From assembly GCA_902783995.1 (NCBI GenBank), contig CACZTG010000032.1, positions 1 through 7,821 of the forward strand: a DNA stretch of 7,821 nt, read 5' to 3'. Shown one piece after another: positions 6,516 to 7,821 of this stretch; within the stretch, counting starts at the first letter, position 1; every line of letters begins with the position of its first letter. The DNA is from an uncultured Ruminococcus sp. (GTDB taxonomy: Bacteria; Bacillota_A; Clostridia; RUG12999). The position numbers and the translations under genes were made by a program. The notes below the pieces were generated by a model, which saw only the letters and a program-made list of their open reading frames with translations, searched no databases and was not told where the DNA came from.

Positions 6516-7821
6516 TCAGTCAGGCATTTTGAAGAAGCTGACATCGTCTATATAAAGGTCGCAGGTAAGCGCAGCATCTTCTGTCCTTTGAGAAGTCTCA
6601 AAAATGATTGTTGCGCCCGAAACGCCGTCTTCCCATGTAAGCTCTACCGTTCCCGAAATCTTATTCCATTCGGATTTCGGATTGCTTAAACTGATAGATT
6701 TTTTTATCTCCGCGCCGCCTTTCGGCGTATAGGCAACACGGGCAACCACCCAGCCTCCGGTAATATCAAGCTGCGGCTTAATATAAGCTTCAAGATAATA
6801 CATACCGGGACCGTACTTATTAAGTATATCTTCAACCTTTTGCGAAAGACTGCCATATACTTTCGTTCTTTCCGTAAGCTGACCGCTTGCTTCGCCCGAA
6901 AATACTTCATCTGTCGAATTTGTAACCGACGCGTACGTCGTGCTCCAGCCTTCCGTTCCGTTTTCAAAATCGGAATTTACAAGCTCGTCGGGATACATAA
7001 GATTTGTAAATTTTACATCATCTATATAAGAAATCTTTCCTGCCGATGTTTTTGTTTCAAAGCAAAGTTTAACCTTATCGTAGCCCATGGTATTTATATA
7101 AATATTGTTGTCTTTCCACGAACTGCTTGCCGACAGTGTAGTTCCCGTTTTGCTGATAAGCTCGTTTGAATCGGCGTCAAGGACTTTAAAATAGATATCT
7201 TCGCTGCATTTTGATTTAAACGAAATCATTCCCTTTGAATGAGCAATAACCTCTGTTTCCTGATATGCTCTTTTCCCGGATGATTTTGATGTTATTTTGA
7301 GCGCTCTTTTTCCTTCGTAAACCTCCGCTTTCGAGACCTCAAAGCAATTCTCGTCAAGCGTCCAGCCGAATGTGGAATCTTCAAAATCGCCGTTTATAAT
7401 AATATTATCCGAAAGGGAAACATTATCAATAAAGCCGCTGCCGGAGCCGTTATGGTTAAATTTAACAACCGCTTCCTCATCTTCGGAGGATTTAAACAGC
7501 AAGGAATTAATAATCCAGTCATTGCTGCCGTCAAACGTTTTTTCCTCCGAAAGAAGTCCACCTGCTTTATCATATATTCCAAATCCCAGGGAATTGTTGC
7601 CCGTTCCGAAAAACGACATTTTATACATACTGTTTTTATTTAATAAAACAGGCTGCAGGCACTCGGAGGCTTCTCCCTTTATTTTTAACGAGGATTGTCC
7701 GTCGTACACATTTTCCGCAGAAAGGCTGAACGCACTTCCCATTTCCCATTTTGAATCATGCGACGCTTCCGGCGGAAAAGAAAAGCTTTCACAGTACGAA
7801 TGCATGTTTCCGAGTGTTTCA
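6516..7821 (-). CDS. Secreted protein with three tandem CBM4/9-like modules (5' partial)
   Basis: The frame stays open to the window edge and ends at the TGA at 6516-6518, so at least 434 C-terminal residues are seen. The ATG at 7805 is an unlikely start: there is no good ribosome site before it and no signal peptide after it. Counting from that Met, three beta-sandwich modules follow each other: about 8-131 (ends GFIDNVSL), 135-267 (NGDFEDSTFGW to YIDDVKF) and 275-427 (NSDFENGTEGW to LYIDDVSF). The N-G/S-D-F-E start, the YDGQSSLKI-like element and the D-D-V end are typical of Pfam CBM_4_9-type carbohydrate-binding modules. The third, with RTKVYGSLSQKVEDIL and YYLEAYIK, is closest in style to CBM22. 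Such arrays usually hang from a glycoside hydrolase or other extracellular enzyme, which would lie upstream and outside the window. The ligand cannot be deduced. It is the first visible gene of the minus-strand operon. Confidence 0.82.
   Translation of the reverse strand, partial: ETLGNMHSYCESFSFPPEASHDSKWEMGSAFSLSAENVYDGQSSLKIKGEASECLQPVLLNKNSMYKMSFFGTGNNSLGFGIYDKAGGLLSEEKTFDGSNDWIINSLLFKSSEDEEAVVKFNHNGSGSGFIDNVSLSDNIIINGDFEDSTFGWTLDENCFEVSKAEVYEGKRALKITSKSSGKRAYQETEVIAHSKGMISFKSKCSEDIYFKVLDADSNELISKTGTTLSASSSWKDNNIYINTMGYDKVKLCFETKTSAGKISYIDDVKFTNLMYPDELVNSDFENGTEGWSTTYASVTNSTDEVFSGEASGQLTERTKVYGSLSQKVEDILNKYGPGMYYLEAYIKPQLDITGGWVVARVAYTPKGGAEIKKSISLSNPKSEWNKISGTVELTWEDGVSGATIIFETSQRTEDAALTCDLYIDDVSFFKMPD

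Noticed and set aside
6840..7169. Open frame on the plus strand opposite the CBM modules
   Set aside because: It is antisense to conserved CBM-like coding sequence; the Arg/Cys-rich product is typical of a shadow frame.
7803..7805. ATG as the true start of the CBM-module gene
   Set aside because: There is no convincing ribosome site or signal peptide, and the frame continues open to the window edge.

Overview
The window reads as chromosomal DNA from an anaerobic, Gram-positive-type Bacillota, most likely a polysaccharide-degrading member of the Clostridia. The evidence is two proteins with S-layer homology (SLH) domains, carbohydrate-binding-like modules, a copper-amine-oxidase-like stalk domain used as a surface module, strong AGGAGG-type ribosome binding sites and fairly AT-rich DNA. 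No gene can be given a confident symbol. No RNA gene, mobile element, CRISPR array or attachment site is visible.

Layout. Bases 1-2100 (+ strand) hold the 3' part of a large gene for an extracellular protein. It has an N-terminal beta-rich region, a middle part with four Asp-box-like (BNR-like) motifs and a C-terminal copper-amine-oxidase-N-like domain. Its true start lies before the window. Bases 2101-2149 are the convergent gap and contain one perfect hairpin that can terminate transcription from both sides. Bases 2150-7821 (- strand) form one apparent operon, read from right to left. Its genes are: (i) the 3' part of a gene with three tandem CBM4/9-like beta-sandwich modules (6516-7821, start off window); (ii) after a 30-base gap, a 562-residue exported protein with C-terminal SLH domains (4797-6485); (iii) overlapping it by 8 bases, an 884-residue exported protein with N-terminal SLH-like domains and a long beta-rich body (2150-4804).

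How they could work together. Genes (ii) and (iii) begin with clear signal peptides, and the two edge-truncated genes have domain content typical of secreted proteins. A reasonable inference is a cell-surface glycan-handling or S-layer module: a secreted protein that binds carbohydrate, probably through a C-terminal CBM array on an unseen catalytic domain, made together with two wall-attached proteins. The substrate cannot be read from this window. The region is almost completely coding. The only gaps are 49 and 30 bases, and the operon promoter lies outside the window.
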